Assembly: GCA_017619795.1 (NCBI GenBank) | Contig: JAFZRP010000110.1 | Location: forward strand, 1-42,364 | Direction: 5' to 3' | Length of the DNA: 42,364 bases | Origin: Treponema sp. | GTDB lineage: Bacteria; Spirochaetota; Spirochaetia; Treponematales; Treponemataceae | In this document: positions 30,519-39,177 of the stretch, piece by piece | How positions within the stretch are numbered: position 1 is the first letter of the stretch | Layout: the number at the start of each line of letters is the position of its first letter | Notes under the pieces: generated by a model | The model's input: the letters and a program-made list of their open reading frames with translations, nothing else | Told to the model about the DNA's origin: nothing | The model's database searches: none | Translations under genes and position numbers: made by a program

Positions 30519-31571
30519 ATGCTTTTAGGGAAAATCAAATTGAAAACAAATAATACTATTATCGCGCGCGTATCATGCGTGCAGAAAAATCTTTTTACAC
30601 TTTTGCCGTGTGGAGAAGACAAAAGCGTAAATGCAGATGCAGACACAGAGTTGCTCGGAAAACTTAAAGGAAAATTCTACAATCTTGGACTAGAGCCACC
30701 TGTTGTTGGTGACTACGTAAAAGTTATTACAAATGATTATGGGGATGCGATGATTGATGAAGTGCTGCCTCGTACTACAGCGTTCAAGCGTCCTAACAGA
30801 AGCGGCCACTCTGAAGGTTATGTAAAAAATCTTCTGGAAGAAACTATTGTCGCTAATTTTGATTACGTATTCATTGTCACTTCGCTGAATCAAGATTATA
30901 GTGAAAACAGAATTGCGCGTTATGTTTCTATTACGTTGCAGACTGGTGCGAAACCTGTTGTAATTCTTTCTAAGGCAGATTTGTGTGATGATGTTGAGCT
31001 GAAGGTTGAAATCACACAGGCTGTCTGCGATAAGGCTGATGTAATTGCAATCAGTTCTTTGACCGGCTACGGCATTGAAAAGCTGGAGCCTTATTTGCAG
31101 AAGGGTAAGACAATTGCTATTGTTGGTTCTTCGGGAGTTGGAAAATCAACCTTGCTGAATACTCTGAATGGCGACAATTTGATGAAGGTAAATCATATCC
31201 GCGATGCAGATGGCAAGGGTCGTCACACAACAACTTACCGTCATTTGTTCCAGCTGCAAAACGGTGTTTGGATTATGGACACTCCGGGCTTACGTGAAAT
31301 CGGCGTACTCGACATGGAAGATGGAATTGACGAAACCTTCTCTGATGTTGTGAGCCTTTTTGATCAGTGCAAGTTCAACGATTGTTCCCACACAAAGGAA
31401 CCGGGCTGTGCAGTTCTTAAAGCTCTTGCAGATGGTACACTCAGTGAAGAACGCTGGGCAACGTATCTGCAGCTTCATCAGGAAAATGAATGGGGCAAAG
31501 CAAAAATGATGCAGATTGCAAAGTTCACGCGTGAGTATCAGAAAAACCGGTATAAGGGCTGGGATGTATAG
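30519..31571 (+). CDS. RsgA-like circularly permuted GTPase
   Basis: The protein has 350 aa. An N-terminal OB fold (about 10-85) is followed by a circularly permuted GTPase domain. G4 is SKAD (151-154), G1 is GSSGVGKST (203-211), G3 is DTPG (254-257), and the C-terminal zinc site has C284, C289, H291 and C297. RsgA proteins test late 30S subunits and bind near the decoding site. The ATG at 30519 has no ribosome binding site; a TTG at 30540 has AGGGA at eight bases and may be the true start. Control by an erm-like attenuator suggests a paralogue made when translation is disturbed rather than the housekeeping copy. No gene symbol is given for that reason. Confidence 0.85.
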   Translation: MLLGKIKLKTNNTIIARVSCVQKNLFTLLPCGEDKSVNADADTELLGKLKGKFYNLGLEPPVVGDYVKVITNDYGDAMIDEVLPRTTAFKRPNRSGHSEGYVKNLLEETIVANFDYVFIVTSLNQDYSENRIARYVSITLQTGAKPVVILSKADLCDDVELKVEITQAVCDKADVIAISSLTGYGIEKLEPYLQKGKTIAIVGSSGVGKSTLLNTLNGDNLMKVNHIRDADGKGRHTTTYRHLFQLQNGVWIMDTPGLREIGVLDMEDGIDETFSDVVSLFDQCKFNDCSHTKEPGCAVLKALADGTLSEERWATYLQLHQENEWGKAKMMQIAKFTREYQKNRYKGWDV

Positions 31572-31580
31572 GACAAAACG

Positions 31581-32888
31581 ATGGAAAAAAGAGGAATAAA
31601 AGAATGGATTTTAAGGTCTCTGATTCTGGTAATAGGATTGATTATTGCCCACTTTGGAGTAACGCTTTTTCTGTTATCGAATCTTGGAGCAGATCCATTT
31701 AATGTTTTTGTCCAGGGTTTATTCAGAATCTTAAGCTCGGTGATGCCCGGCAGCTTGATAACACACGGACGAACTCACATGGCTGTCTGCCTTATAATCA
31801 TTTTTATTCTTCTTTTTGTAGACAGGTCGTATACAAAAATCGGGACTGTTATCTGCATGGTATGTGGTGGTCCAATCATAGATTTTTTCACCTGGCTTCT
31901 GGGACTTTTACTTAGCAGCGAGCTGGCTTTGTGGAGCAGAATACTGATGCTTGTTTTGGGTTGTGTAATTCTTGCTTACGGAATGACAATCGTCATAAAA
32001 TCGGATGCGGGAACAGGGCCTAATGATTTAGTGGCAGTTGTAATTTCAGATAAGACAAAAAAGAAGTTTGGAATTATCAGACTTGTTGTGGATGGAGTTT
32101 TTGCGACAATCGGTTTTGCTTTAGGTGGCGTGCTTGGAGCCGGTACAATAGTTTGCATTGCTCTTGTTGGACCAGTCGCTGGAGTTTTCCTGCCTATAAA
32201 TGAAAGGATGATTAATAAGATTCTTAAGAAAGAAAAGAAACTGGAAAAAATGGGTGACTTCTTTGATTCCCGAACACAGGGTTACGAAGAGCATCAGTTG
32301 AATACGATTGATTTTGCAAAGGAGTTTTACCCGTTTACAGCCGGGTGTCTGCCAAAGGAAAGTGGCACCCGGATTTTGGATTTGGGCTGCGGAACAGGAC
32401 TTGAGCTTGATGAGTTTTATGCCCTGAATCCGAATGCAAAAGTAACTGGTATAGATCTGGCTGCCGGTATGCTCCAGGAATTGAAAAGAAAAATTAATGA
32501 TAAAGATATTACTCTGATATTGGGTTCGTATTTTGAAGTACCTTTTGGAGAAGCACAGTTTGATGCGGCTGTGTCGGTTGAATCTTTACATCATTTTACA
32601 AAGGAAGAAAAGATTCCGCTTTACGTAAAGCTAAAGGCAGCATTAAAGTCAGACGGATATTTTATTCTCACTGATTATTTTGCAATGAGTGATGAAGAAG
32701 AAAGCACTCGCAGACAGGAGCTGCTTCGTTTAAGAAAGGAACAAAATCTGGCAGACGGCGAGTTCTATCATTACGATACACCGCTGACTGTTGAGCATGA
32801 AAAAGAAGCTTTGCTGGCGGCCGGTTTTTCAACAGTTGAAGTGCTGAAAAATTGGGGACATACTTACACGCTTAAGGCGACTGTTTAA
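31581..32888 (+). CDS. YczE/YitT-like membrane protein fused to a SAM-dependent methyltransferase
   Basis: The protein has 435 aa. Residues 1-215 form a membrane domain with about five to six helices and the loop LSNLGADPFNVFVQGLF and SDAGTGPNDL, typical of YczE/YyaS proteins. Residues about 231-435 are a class I methyltransferase (MGDFFDSRTQGYEEHQL, motif I RILDLGCGTGLELDEF, FDAAVSVESLHHF). The junction keeps a Met followed by the usual N-terminus of stand-alone methyltransferases, so the fusion looks like the loss of a stop between two adjacent genes. There is no frameshift in the read. It follows the GTPase by 9 bp. Confidence 0.82.
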   Translation: MEKRGIKEWILRSLILVIGLIIAHFGVTLFLLSNLGADPFNVFVQGLFRILSSVMPGSLITHGRTHMAVCLIIIFILLFVDRSYTKIGTVICMVCGGPIIDFFTWLLGLLLSSELALWSRILMLVLGCVILAYGMTIVIKSDAGTGPNDLVAVVISDKTKKKFGIIRLVVDGVFATIGFALGGVLGAGTIVCIALVGPVAGVFLPINERMINKILKKEKKLEKMGDFFDSRTQGYEEHQLNTIDFAKEFYPFTAGCLPKESGTRILDLGCGTGLELDEFYALNPNAKVTGIDLAAGMLQELKRKINDKDITLILGSYFEVPFGEAQFDAAVSVESLHHFTKEEKIPLYVKLKAALKSDGYFILTDYFAMSDEEESTRRQELLRLRKEQNLADGEFYHYDTPLTVEHEKEALLAAGFSTVEVLKNWGHTYTLKATV

Positions 32889-32901
32889 GGAGGAGTGAAC
32901 A

Positions 32902-33345
32902 ATGGAAATATCTTTTATAAAATGCGGACACCCACTTTGGGAAAAAACAATTGCTTTTGCAGAAGGCTGTTCCTGGGTTGCCGGTCCTTTGCTTGCGCGG
33001 ATAATGAAGAAGAATGAGTTTTCGGAAGAGGAACGGGTTATTGTCGCACACGAAGATGATAAAATCCTCGGCTATTGCACCTTTTCCAGAAAAGATGAAA
33101 TGCCTGAGGATTGTGACTATACACCTTTTATAGGCTTTGTTTTTGTTGATGAAGGCAGCCGGGGAAAAAGAATCTCGGAGAAAATGATTAACGCAATTTC
33201 TGATTATGCAAAAGAGCTTGGTTTCAAAATCATTTATATTATGAGCGGTGAGAAGGGGCTTTATGAAAAATATGGTTTTGAAAAGCTTGGCGATTTTAAA
33301 ACAATTTATGGAACGGTAGACCAGCTGTTTCAGAAGAAGCTCTAG
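32902..33345 (+). CDS. GNAT family N-acetyltransferase
   Basis: The protein has 147 aa. PFIGFVFVDEGSRGKRISEKMINAI is the acetyl-CoA loop (SRGKRI), and GEKGLYEKYGFEKLGDFKT is the C-terminal motif. A strong AAGGAGGAG site precedes the ATG, and it is 13 bp after the fused methyltransferase, in the same transcript as the GTPase. Whatever switches on the attenuator therefore also affects this mRNA's context. The substrate is unknown. Confidence 0.85.
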   Translation: MEISFIKCGHPLWEKTIAFAEGCSWVAGPLLARIMKKNEFSEEERVIVAHEDDKILGYCTFSRKDEMPEDCDYTPFIGFVFVDEGSRGKRISEKMINAISDYAKELGFKIIYIMSGEKGLYEKYGFEKLGDFKTIYGTVDQLFQKKL

Positions 33346-33363
33346 GTTATGGTAAACACTTGC

Positions 33364-33407
33364 TATAATCTCTAAAAAGAAGTATATTTGTTACTATATA
33401 TAAGAAC
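33364..33407 (+). promoter_or_regulatory. Promoter region and GTTACT box before iorA
   Basis: TATAAT lies at 33364-33369. Further on, GTTACT (33390-33395), six bases and AAGAAC (33402-33407) form a partial match to the GTTWCT-N6-AGWAAC operators found at 39178-39421. The first half is exact and the second matches four of six. AGGA precedes the iorA ATG. Confidence 0.45.
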
Positions 33408-33427
33408 ATAATAATTAGGAACAAAGT

Positions 33428-35347
33428 ATGGCAAAACAAATGATTATGGGAAATCAGGCGATTGCTCTTGGTGCCTTGAAGGCAGGGGTAAACCTTGCGG
33501 CTGGGTATCCGGGAACACCGTCGAGCGAAATTATAGAGTTTATTGCAAAGTACAAGGACAAAACTGGAACTTACGTAGAATGGTCGGTAAACGAAAAGGC
33601 CGCTGTTGAGGTTGCAGCCGGTGCAAGCTTTGCAGGTAGCCGTACGCTTGTTACGATGAAGCAGGTTGGTTTGAATGTTGCCAGCGATCCTGTTATGTGT
33701 CTTTCGTATGTAGGCATGAAGGGTGGAATGGTAATTGTTGTCGCCGATGATCCGGGTCCAATCTCCAGCCAGACCGAGCAGGATACCAGAAACTTTGCGC
33801 TCTTTTCAAAAATCCCTTGCTTTGATCCTTCAACTCCGCTTGAGGCTTACGAAATGGTTCAGCAGGCTTTTGAGCTTTCGGAAAAATACAATACGCCTGT
33901 TCTTCTTCGCCCTACAACCCGAGTCGATCACGCTTACCAGAGCATTGAGTTTCCGGAGCTTTCTCCTTGTCGTACTCCCGGCATCTTTGAAAAGGATTCT
34001 GCCCGCTGGGTAATTTTTCCACGCGCTTCTTATATAAATCATAAGCGGATTTTCGAACGGAATGAAAAAACTTTGCCGCAGGAGTTTTCCGAAAACAAGT
34101 GGAATTATATTGAAAAAAAAGACAGCTCACAGCTCGTGTCCGTTGCTTTTGCTGCCGGTGGTATAAGCTGGAGTTACCTGAAAGAAGCTCTGGAAATCAT
34201 CGCTTCGGAGAACCCAAAGCTTCAGGTTTTGAAAAATGTACCATGCTTAAAAATCGGAACTCCTTATCCGTTCCCAAAGCCTCTTGCCGAGCAGTTTATT
34301 CACGATAATCCGGAAATAATCGTTTTTGAAGAGCTGGATCCTGTAATAGAAGAAAACCTTATTACTGTATGCGGCGAAAAAAATCTTAAAGCAAAAATCC
34401 ACGGAAAAAAGGATGGCTCGGTTCCAGAAGCAGGCGAGCTTTCTGCAGATATTATTAAAAACGCTATTTTGAGTTTTGTTGAAAAGGAACTGAAACAAGT
34501 TCAGCAGGACGAGGACGTGGTTCTACAGGACGAGAACAAGTGTCAGCAGAGTGATACTGAAAAGTGTAAGCCGGAGCTTCCTGTTCGTCCTCCTGTTTTG
34601 TGTGCGGGCTGCCCTCATCGTGGTGCTTTCTACGCAGTAAAACAGGCAATGAAAGGAAAGAAAACTGCGTTCTGCGGCGACATCGGCTGCTACACTCTTG
34701 GAAATGCTAAGCCTCTCGATATGTGCGACACCTGTCTTTGTATGGGTGCCGATATCACAATGGCGCAGGGCTTTTATCATAACGAGCCGGATAGACTCTG
34801 CTTCAGCTTTATTGGCGATTCAACCTTCTTCGCCAGCGGAATAACCGGTGTTGTAAATGCGGTGTACAATCAGTCACATCAGACAATCTGTATCCTCGAT
34901 AATTCTACAACCGCAATGACAGGTCATCAGCCGCATCCGGGAACAGGTATGACGATGATGGGCCAGGTGGTAGACAAAATCAGCATTCCAAAAATCCTTG
35001 AGGCAATTGGTGTAAACCCGGTAATAGAAGTTGATCCATTTGATCAGGACGCTTCAGTTGAAGCTGTAAAAACTGCAGTTGCTGCTCCTGGTGTTAGCGC
35101 GGTAATTTTTAAGTCACCGTGTATCAGTATTGCAGCAAAGCTTGGTTACAAAATGCCAGGTGTAAAAAAAGTTGATACAGCAAAATGTATTGGTTGCAGA
35201 AAATGTATAAACGAGCTTGGTTGTCCTGCTTTGAGTGTAAGCCTTAAAGAAAACGCAAAGGGCAAGAAGCTTGTAGAAATTGACAGCTCTTTGTGTACGG
35301 GCTGCGGCTTATGTTCTCAGCTGTGTGCGGTTGATGCAATAAAATAA
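33428..35347 (+). CDS. iorA: Indolepyruvate ferredoxin oxidoreductase, alpha subunit
   Basis: The protein has 639 aa. LAAGYPGTPSSEIIEF is the N-terminal domain, CAGCPHRGAFYAVKQAMKG and CGDIGCYTLG with IGDSTFFASGITGV bind thiamine pyrophosphate, and the C-terminus holds two 4Fe-4S clusters (CIGCRKCINELGC and CTGCGLCSQLCAVD). It oxidatively decarboxylates arylpyruvates to arylacetyl-CoA with ferredoxin. A hydrophilic linker rich in Gln and Asp (about residues 355-395, KQVQQDEDVVLQDE) makes the subunit longer than usual and contains a short DNA direct repeat. The next gene is the beta subunit. Confidence 0.95.
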   Translation: MAKQMIMGNQAIALGALKAGVNLAAGYPGTPSSEIIEFIAKYKDKTGTYVEWSVNEKAAVEVAAGASFAGSRTLVTMKQVGLNVASDPVMCLSYVGMKGGMVIVVADDPGPISSQTEQDTRNFALFSKIPCFDPSTPLEAYEMVQQAFELSEKYNTPVLLRPTTRVDHAYQSIEFPELSPCRTPGIFEKDSARWVIFPRASYINHKRIFERNEKTLPQEFSENKWNYIEKKDSSQLVSVAFAAGGISWSYLKEALEIIASENPKLQVLKNVPCLKIGTPYPFPKPLAEQFIHDNPEIIVFEELDPVIEENLITVCGEKNLKAKIHGKKDGSVPEAGELSADIIKNAILSFVEKELKQVQQDEDVVLQDENKCQQSDTEKCKPELPVRPPVLCAGCPHRGAFYAVKQAMKGKKTAFCGDIGCYTLGNAKPLDMCDTCLCMGADITMAQGFYHNEPDRLCFSFIGDSTFFASGITGVVNAVYNQSHQTICILDNSTTAMTGHQPHPGTGMTMMGQVVDKISIPKILEAIGVNPVIEVDPFDQDASVEAVKTAVAAPGVSAVIFKSPCISIAAKLGYKMPGVKKVDTAKCIGCRKCINELGCPALSVSLKENAKGKKLVEIDSSLCTGCGLCSQLCAVDAIK

Positions 35348-35362
35348 GTTGGTGGTGAAATT

Positions 35363-35926
35363 ATGGCTAAAAATATATTGATATGTGGCGTAGGCGGGCA
35401 GGGAACTGTTCTTGCAGCAAAAGTTTTGTCTCAGGCGGCTATTTCTGGTGGAGAGAATGTTCTTTCGGCAGAAACAATTGGTATGGCGCAGAGGGGCGGT
35501 TCTGTTGTGAGTCATGTTAGAATTGGTGATAATGTTTATTCGCCGCTTATTCCAAAAGGTCAGGCAGATATTATTATTGCGTTTGAAGCAGCCGAAGCGG
35601 TAAGAAATATTGAATATCTTAAGAAAAATGGAACTGTAATTATAAATACGAAGGTCGTTCAGCCGTCTACTGCGAGTCTTGAAGGAAAAGTTTTTGAGGC
35701 AGATACGATGATTGAGTTCCTTAAAAAGGATTACAAGGTTGTTGCTGTTGATGCAGAGAAAATCTGCGAAGAGCTTGGTTCGTCAAAGATTGTAAATATG
35801 GTTCTGCTAGGGGCGGCAAGTACAGCTGGAATTATTGACCGTGAAGAGCTAAAAGCAGCAATCAAGCTTCTTGTAAAACCAGCTTTCTACGAGCTTAATG
35901 TTAGGGCAGTAGAGTATTGTAAATAG
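35363..35926 (+). CDS. iorB: Indolepyruvate ferredoxin oxidoreductase, beta subunit
   Basis: The protein has 187 aa. ILICGVGGQGTVLAAKVLSQAAI is the gamma-type pyruvate ferredoxin oxidoreductase domain (GxGGQG), and ETIGMAQRGGSVVSHVRIG is its second conserved stretch. It completes the IorAB enzyme. The ribosome binding site is GGTGG, and it lies 15 bp after iorA. The stop is followed by a perfect 9-bp-stem palindrome, and the operon converges on ecfT. Confidence 0.93.
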   Translation: MAKNILICGVGGQGTVLAAKVLSQAAISGGENVLSAETIGMAQRGGSVVSHVRIGDNVYSPLIPKGQADIIIAFEAAEAVRNIEYLKKNGTVIINTKVVQPSTASLEGKVFEADTMIEFLKKDYKVVAVDAEKICEELGSSKIVNMVLLGAASTAGIIDREELKAAIKLLVKPAFYELNVRAVEYCK

Positions 35927-35952
35927 ATTGTCGGATCAAGTCCGACAATGAC
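35926..35952. repeat. Dispersed palindromic repeat, copy 2, in a convergent gap
   Basis: ATTGTCGGA (35927-35935) and TCCGACAAT (35941-35949) form a 9-bp stem with a 5-nt loop. The reverse strand matches copy 1 at 30416-30441, with compensating changes in the stem. It fills the gap between iorB and ecfT. There is no U-run on either side, so it is not a standard terminator. Confidence 0.75.
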
Positions 35953-35956
35953 TCTG

Positions 35957-36742
35957 TTAGATTATTATTCCTCCAGCCAGAACAACTCCGCTAATCAATA
36001 AAAAGAAAATATCGCTTACGTGGATTTTGTAAACCTTACTACAGGTTTTGCTGTTTCGAAGGTAAAAGCCTCGAAGTTCTGCAGCTGTAGCAGTAGATTC
36101 AATCTTTCTTACAGAAGAAATTAGCAGGGGAAGACAAAGTGGCAGAATCATCGCAAACTTCTTAAACGGATTTTTAATTTCAAAATCAATTCCTCGGGCT
36201 TTCTGCGATTCCATAATACCATTCATTTCTCTTGCAAATACCGGAATAAAATGAATTGCAGAAGTAAATGTGAATGCATATTTAAATGGAATGTGAAGAT
36301 TCTTTACCATTGTATTTGAAAGATCATTAAGATTAGTAACAGAAATCAAAGTGGAAAGGGGCAGAGTCGCTGCTGTAAGTCTTAGAACAAGCAGCAAACC
36401 GTTTCTGATAGCAACATCGGTAAAGCCAAACTTTGGTCCAAGATGAATTACAATTTCACCTGTTCGGATTACAAGAATCTGAAGGATAAAAAGGAAAATC
36501 GACATCTTAATAAGTCCTTTAAGGATTCCGCAAACTCTTTTGAACAAACCATTGTGATGTCCTTTTTTACCGTTGCCAATTACTCCAAGCAGAAGATTTA
36601 AAACAATTATTCCCAGCAGGAAAAAGATATTTGAGGAACAAAATGCTGCTGCACAAATTAATACAGAGGCTGTGATTTTTGTAAGCGGGTGCAGCTTATG
36701 GAGAACGGAATCTCCTTCAAGATAATCTAATAATCCTTTCAT
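35957..36742 (-). CDS. ecfT: ECF transporter transmembrane subunit EcfT
   Basis: The protein has 261 aa with five to six hydrophobic helices. The cytoplasmic coupling motif is MESQKARGIDFEIKNPFKKF (A-R-G box), and the second is SVRKIESTATAAELRGF. The two touch the ATPase subunits. It joins the ATPases to the substrate-binding S component in the inner membrane. It is 3 bp after the ATPase gene and the last gene of the ecfS-ecfA-ecfT operon. Confidence 0.9.
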   Translation of the reverse strand: MKGLLDYLEGDSVLHKLHPLTKITASVLICAAAFCSSNIFFLLGIIVLNLLLGVIGNGKKGHHNGLFKRVCGILKGLIKMSIFLFILQILVIRTGEIVIHLGPKFGFTDVAIRNGLLLVLRLTAATLPLSTLISVTNLNDLSNTMVKNLHIPFKYAFTFTSAIHFIPVFAREMNGIMESQKARGIDFEIKNPFKKFAMILPLCLPLLISSVRKIESTATAAELRGFYLRNSKTCSKVYKIHVSDIFFLLISGVVLAGGIII

Positions 36743-36745
36743 AAT

Positions 36746-38515
36746 CTATTTCCTTTCTGATTTAATTTCTTTAATTCGGGTAATCATTTCTTCTGTAGTG
36801 AACACTCCAGAAAAATCGTTTCCTAAAAGCATTGCAGTTTCTGCAATCTGTGGCGGCAGAATATGAGCCTTGTTCATAAGCTCTTTGTTGGCAAAAATCT
36901 TACGGGTTTCATCAACAGCAAGAATCTGTCCTCTATCCATAACAGCAACTCTTTTTGCAAAGTCGAGTACAACTTCCATATCATGGCAAACCATAATAAC
37001 TGTTGTTCCCTGCTCATTAAGCTCTTTAATGCGCTGCATTACATACATACATTCGCGGTAATCAAGACCGGTTGTAGGCTCGTCCAAAACAAGGATTTCT
37101 GGATTCAAGGCAATAAGTCCTGCAAGACAAAGATGCTGACGCTGACCTCGGCTCAAATTGAACGGTTCTGCATCAGGTGAAAATCCAAAATCACTTATTA
37201 TTTTATTTACACGTTCTTCCGTTTCCTTTGCCGGAACACCGTTATTTTTCAGGCTGAATGTGATTTCTTTTTTTACTGTATCACAGCAAATCTGTCTGTC
37301 GGGATTTTGAAAAAGGAAGCCAATGTGTTTTGCAAGATTGCTTACCTTTTCTTTTTTTGTATTTTTTCCAAGGACAAAAACATCGCCGGAATCTGGTTTT
37401 ATAAGACCGTTGCAAAGCTTGGAGAAGGTTGTTTTTCCGGCACCGTTTGAACCAATCAAAGAAATAAAGTCACCCTTCTGTACGGTAAGATTTATATCCT
37501 TAACAAAAGAAGCTTCGTTGTAAGCGAAGCAGATATTCTTGAACTCTATTACCGCATTTTCATTATTTCCGGTATTGCCATCATCCTTTTTATCATTATC
37601 ATTTTGTGAGAGATTTGCTTCTGTTTTGGATTCTTTTGAGGGTATGTTGTTTATACATTTTTGAATAAGTTCAGCTGCTTCTTTTGCATTTACGCAGGTT
37701 GAGTTTGGCTGTAAAACTCCGTCAGGAATAAGCTCCTGCTTTTTCATTTCGGTTGTGAGTGTTACTACGCGCGGACAGTTTATACCAGCTTCTTCCATTT
37801 CGCGCTGATGAGTAAGAGTGCTCCTTATTTCTCCAAGGTGAACCATCTTTCCTTCTTCCAGAACAAGAAGCTTTTTTGCAAACTCACACAGAAGCATAAT
37901 TTTCTGTTCTGCGATGATGATGGTAATGCCTTTTTCTTCGTTCAGCTTTTTGAGCAGTGTAAAAATCTGGAAGCTGGAGGCAGGATCAAGCTCGCCGGTA
38001 GGCTCGTCTAAAACAAGAATATCTGGCTCAAGGGCCAGAATTGCTGCGATTACAACCTTTTGTTTTTGTCCGCCACTTAAAGAAGAAATCTCCCGATGTC
38101 TCAACTCGCCGATTCCAAGCGCATCCAGAGCAGAAACAATCCGCTGTTCAATCTGGTCGGCTGGAACGCCAAAGTTTTCAAGCCCGAAAAGGATTTCTTC
38201 TTCTACAAACTGGCTGATAATCTGGCTTTCAATATCTTGAAATACGGAACCAACTTTTAATGCAAGCTTGTCCGGCTTAGTGTCAAAGGTATCAACACCG
38301 TCAATCTTAACGCTTCCATAAAAATCACCTTCGTAATGATGCGGGATAAGTCCGTTCAGAATGGAGCAGAAAGTTGTTTTGCCAGCTCCCGATTCTCCGA
38401 TTATACCAATGAAATCTCCATCATCAACTTTCAGGGTGATATCCTGGAGTGCGTTTTTTTTGGCATTCTTGTATTTAAAGGTCAATTCCTGTACTTCAAT
38501 CATTTTATTCTCCAA
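36746..38515 (-). CDS. ECF transporter ATPase, two ABC domains in one chain (EcfA1A2)
   Basis: The protein has 589 aa with two ABC ATPase halves. Half 1 has Walker A GESGAGKTTF, signature LSGGQKQK and Walker B ILVLDEPTGELD. Half 2 has Walker A GSNGAGKTTF, signature LSRGQRQH and Walker B ILVLDEPTTGLD. A hydrophilic linker (about 280-320) joins them. The fused form (YkoD-like) replaces separate EcfA1 and EcfA2. It powers the EcfT-S component transport unit. Confidence 0.92.
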   Translation of the reverse strand: MENKMIEVQELTFKYKNAKKNALQDITLKVDDGDFIGIIGESGAGKTTFCSILNGLIPHHYEGDFYGSVKIDGVDTFDTKPDKLALKVGSVFQDIESQIISQFVEEEILFGLENFGVPADQIEQRIVSALDALGIGELRHREISSLSGGQKQKVVIAAILALEPDILVLDEPTGELDPASSFQIFTLLKKLNEEKGITIIIAEQKIMLLCEFAKKLLVLEEGKMVHLGEIRSTLTHQREMEEAGINCPRVVTLTTEMKKQELIPDGVLQPNSTCVNAKEAAELIQKCINNIPSKESKTEANLSQNDNDKKDDGNTGNNENAVIEFKNICFAYNEASFVKDINLTVQKGDFISLIGSNGAGKTTFSKLCNGLIKPDSGDVFVLGKNTKKEKVSNLAKHIGFLFQNPDRQICCDTVKKEITFSLKNNGVPAKETEERVNKIISDFGFSPDAEPFNLSRGQRQHLCLAGLIALNPEILVLDEPTTGLDYRECMYVMQRIKELNEQGTTVIMVCHDMEVVLDFAKRVAVMDRGQILAVDETRKIFANKELMNKAHILPPQIAETAMLLGNDFSGVFTTEEMITRIKEIKSERK

Positions 38516-38531
38516 TTACGGATGATATTGA

Positions 38532-39134
38532 TTATTCAGCTTTTTCTGCTGGAGCTTCAGTTGTCTCTGTCTTTGCATCATCCTTTATCGGAAGCTCTTT
38601 TTTAAGAACCTTCATAAGTGGAAGATAAAGAAGTCCAACGATAATTGCATTCAAGGTAGCTGTTCCAAGAACGATTGGTACATAAGCAACCATTGCAGAT
38701 GGATCAGACTTAATGAATACGAACAAAAGAACGGTGTAAAGTCCGCCAGAAATAACTGTACTTACAAAAGTTTTGATTGCAGCAGAAATTGTTGCAGTTG
38801 ATTTTGATTTAGAAGGAAGTAGAATCAAAAGTCCCATACACAAAGCACCAGCTGCTTCTGAAGCAAAGTTCAGGTAAGGTGTTCCTGGGAAGAACTGGCA
38901 GATTCCACCAGCCAAGATACCAATGATAAGGCTGTAGATTACCTTTGGTCTGATAAGAACAATTGCCATACAGTACATAGCAATTACAAAGTTAGGCTTC
39001 ATTCCAAAAAAGTTGATGAAAGAACCAACGAAAAACTTTAATACTGCACCAGCTGCAAGAAGAACAGCAGTAAGTAATAAATCCATCAATGTAAGACTCT
39101 GTTTTTTCTCTTTTACAATTTCTCTCTTTTCCAT
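38532..39134 (-). CDS. ECF transporter substrate-binding S component, TrpP-like
   Basis: The protein has 200 aa, with six hydrophobic helices between a short cytoplasmic N-terminus and a hydrophilic C-terminus rich in Ala/Glu/Thr. The stretch INFFGMKPNFVIAMYCMAIVLIRP resembles TrpP (tryptophan) S components, where GMKPD is conserved. GGICQFFPGTPYLNFASEAAGAL is the second ligand-facing helix pair. The neighbouring iorAB and aryl-CoA ligase genes agree with an aromatic substrate such as tryptophan. The family is an S component with good confidence; the substrate is an inference. Confidence 0.8.
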   Translation of the reverse strand: MEKREIVKEKKQSLTLMDLLLTAVLLAAGAVLKFFVGSFINFFGMKPNFVIAMYCMAIVLIRPKVIYSLIIGILAGGICQFFPGTPYLNFASEAAGALCMGLLILLPSKSKSTATISAAIKTFVSTVISGGLYTVLLFVFIKSDPSAMVAYVPIVLGTATLNAIIVGLLYLPLMKVLKKELPIKDDAKTETTEAPAEKAE

Positions 39135-39177
39135 AATTTTACTCCTTGCCGCTCTAAAGCATTTTATTAGTGCACGT

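Larger units (their letters stand above)
30343..30530 (+). promoter_or_regulatory. Erm-like translational attenuator upstream of the RsgA-like gene
   Basis: Four segments pair in mutually exclusive ways. Segment 1 (30343-30353, containing the leader GGAGG) pairs with segment 2 (30383-30393, leader codons 8-11) in 11 bp with two G-U. Segment 2 (30390-30399) pairs perfectly with segment 3 (30454-30463) in 10 bp. Segment 3 (30451-30459) pairs perfectly with segment 4 (30521-30529) in 9 bp, and this covers the start codon and AGGGA of the GTPase gene. With 1:2 and 3:4 formed the gene is off; a ribosome stalled early in the leader would allow 2:3 and free segment 4. This is the logic known for ermC. 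Confidence 0.7.

Noticed and set aside
1..33345. Integron gene-cassette array
   Set aside because: Gene content fits, but orientation is mixed, genes overlap in operons, and I saw no integrase or recurring attC-like GTTRRRY/RYYYAAC pairs.
34480..34580. Frameshift or insertion in iorA
   Set aside because: The reading frame continues through both iron-sulfur motifs; the segment is a hydrophilic linker with a short repeat.
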